The notes below the pieces were generated by a model. It was not told the origin of the DNA and searched no databases. It saw nothing but the letters and a program-made list of their open reading frames with translations. Both the position numbers and the translations under genes were made by a program. A stretch of 6,026 bases of DNA from Chromatiales bacterium (lineage in GTDB: Bacteria; Pseudomonadota; Gammaproteobacteria; Chromatiales; Chromatiaceae). This document shows positions 5,797-6,026 of this stretch, piece after piece (within the stretch, counting starts at the first letter, position 1; the number at the start of each line of letters is the position of its first letter). The stretch lies in NCBI GenBank assembly GCA_024762485.1, contig JANTHH010000169.1, positions 1 to 6,026 of the forward strand, read 5' to 3'.

Positions 5797-6026
5797 ATGC
5801 ACAAAGACGAGGACCGCTCAGCGCCTGCTGGCGACAGCGAGGAGATCGAATCCAGCGGAGTCGTGGACGAGGCAAAGACCGAAACCGGGGCAGAGGGTGA
5901 GGCGCCATCCAGTCCGGAGGAGATGGGACGGCTGCTCGAGGATGCCCGTGCCAAGGCCGACGAGCACTGGGACACGGTGCTGCGGACCCGTGCGGAAATG
6001 GAGAACCTGAAGCGGCGTGCCCAGCG
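5797..6026 (+). CDS. grpE: Nucleotide exchange factor GrpE, N-terminal part, cut by window edge
   Basis: GrpE is the cytoplasmic co-chaperone that releases ADP from DnaK; it works as a dimer and also acts as a thermosensor. Only the first 76 codons are present. The start ATG is preceded by GAGG at 5787-5790 with a six-base spacer, a good ribosome site. Residues 1-45 are acidic and low in complexity (many Glu, Asp, Ser, Ala), as usual for the disordered GrpE N-terminus. From about residue 46 the long dimerising helix begins, and RAEMENLKRRAQR at the right edge is the family hallmark. The missing part should hold the rest of the helix and the beta domain that contacts DnaK. It lies 95 bases downstream of hrcA on the same strand, probably in one unit with it, and dnaK is expected next. 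Confidence 0.95.
   Translation, partial: MHKDEDRSAPAGDSEEIESSGVVDEAKTETGAEGEAPSSPEEMGRLLEDARAKADEHWDTVLRTRAEMENLKRRAQ

Overview
The window looks like chromosomal DNA from a GC-rich, respiratory, Gram-negative bacterium, most likely a gammaproteobacterium outside the enterics. This is inferred from gene order and protein character, not from a database match. nadK-recN diverges from a heat-shock cluster. In E. coli grpE also diverges from nadK-recN, but E. coli lacks hrcA; here hrcA is present ahead of grpE, as in many sulfur-oxidising and other environmental gammaproteobacteria.

Layout, left to right. Bases 1-1737 (minus strand) hold most of a gene for an octaheme c-type cytochrome of the tetrathionate-reductase (OTR) family. 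It runs off the left edge with no stop codon. Eight CxxCH heme sites, a signal peptide and a C-terminal membrane helix can be read directly. Its leader (1738-1850) carries a TTGA-N6-TCAA operator of the FNR/Anr/Dnr type. The operator is placed exactly where a class II activator site would sit relative to a plausible -10 element, so control by low oxygen is likely. Bases 1851-3524 (minus) are recN (DNA-repair ATPase) and 3526-4401 (minus) are nadK (NAD kinase). The two are separated by one base and surely cotranscribed. Bases 4402-4642 are a divergent intergenic region with a good sigma-70-type promoter and a sigma-32-type promoter, both pointing at hrcA, plus two perfect inverted repeats. Bases 4643-5701 (plus) are hrcA, the heat-shock repressor. 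A 95-base gap holding a strong stem-loop follows, and then the first 76 codons of grpE (5797 to the right edge).

Functionally there are two housekeeping units back to back: NADP supply plus recombinational repair on the left, and heat-shock control plus the DnaK nucleotide-exchange factor on the right. A respiratory multiheme cytochrome is attached downstream of recN. Nothing here amounts to a wholly new system. The most informative parts are the cytochrome with its FNR-like promoter and the dual-promoter, apparently CIRCE-less control region of hrcA.
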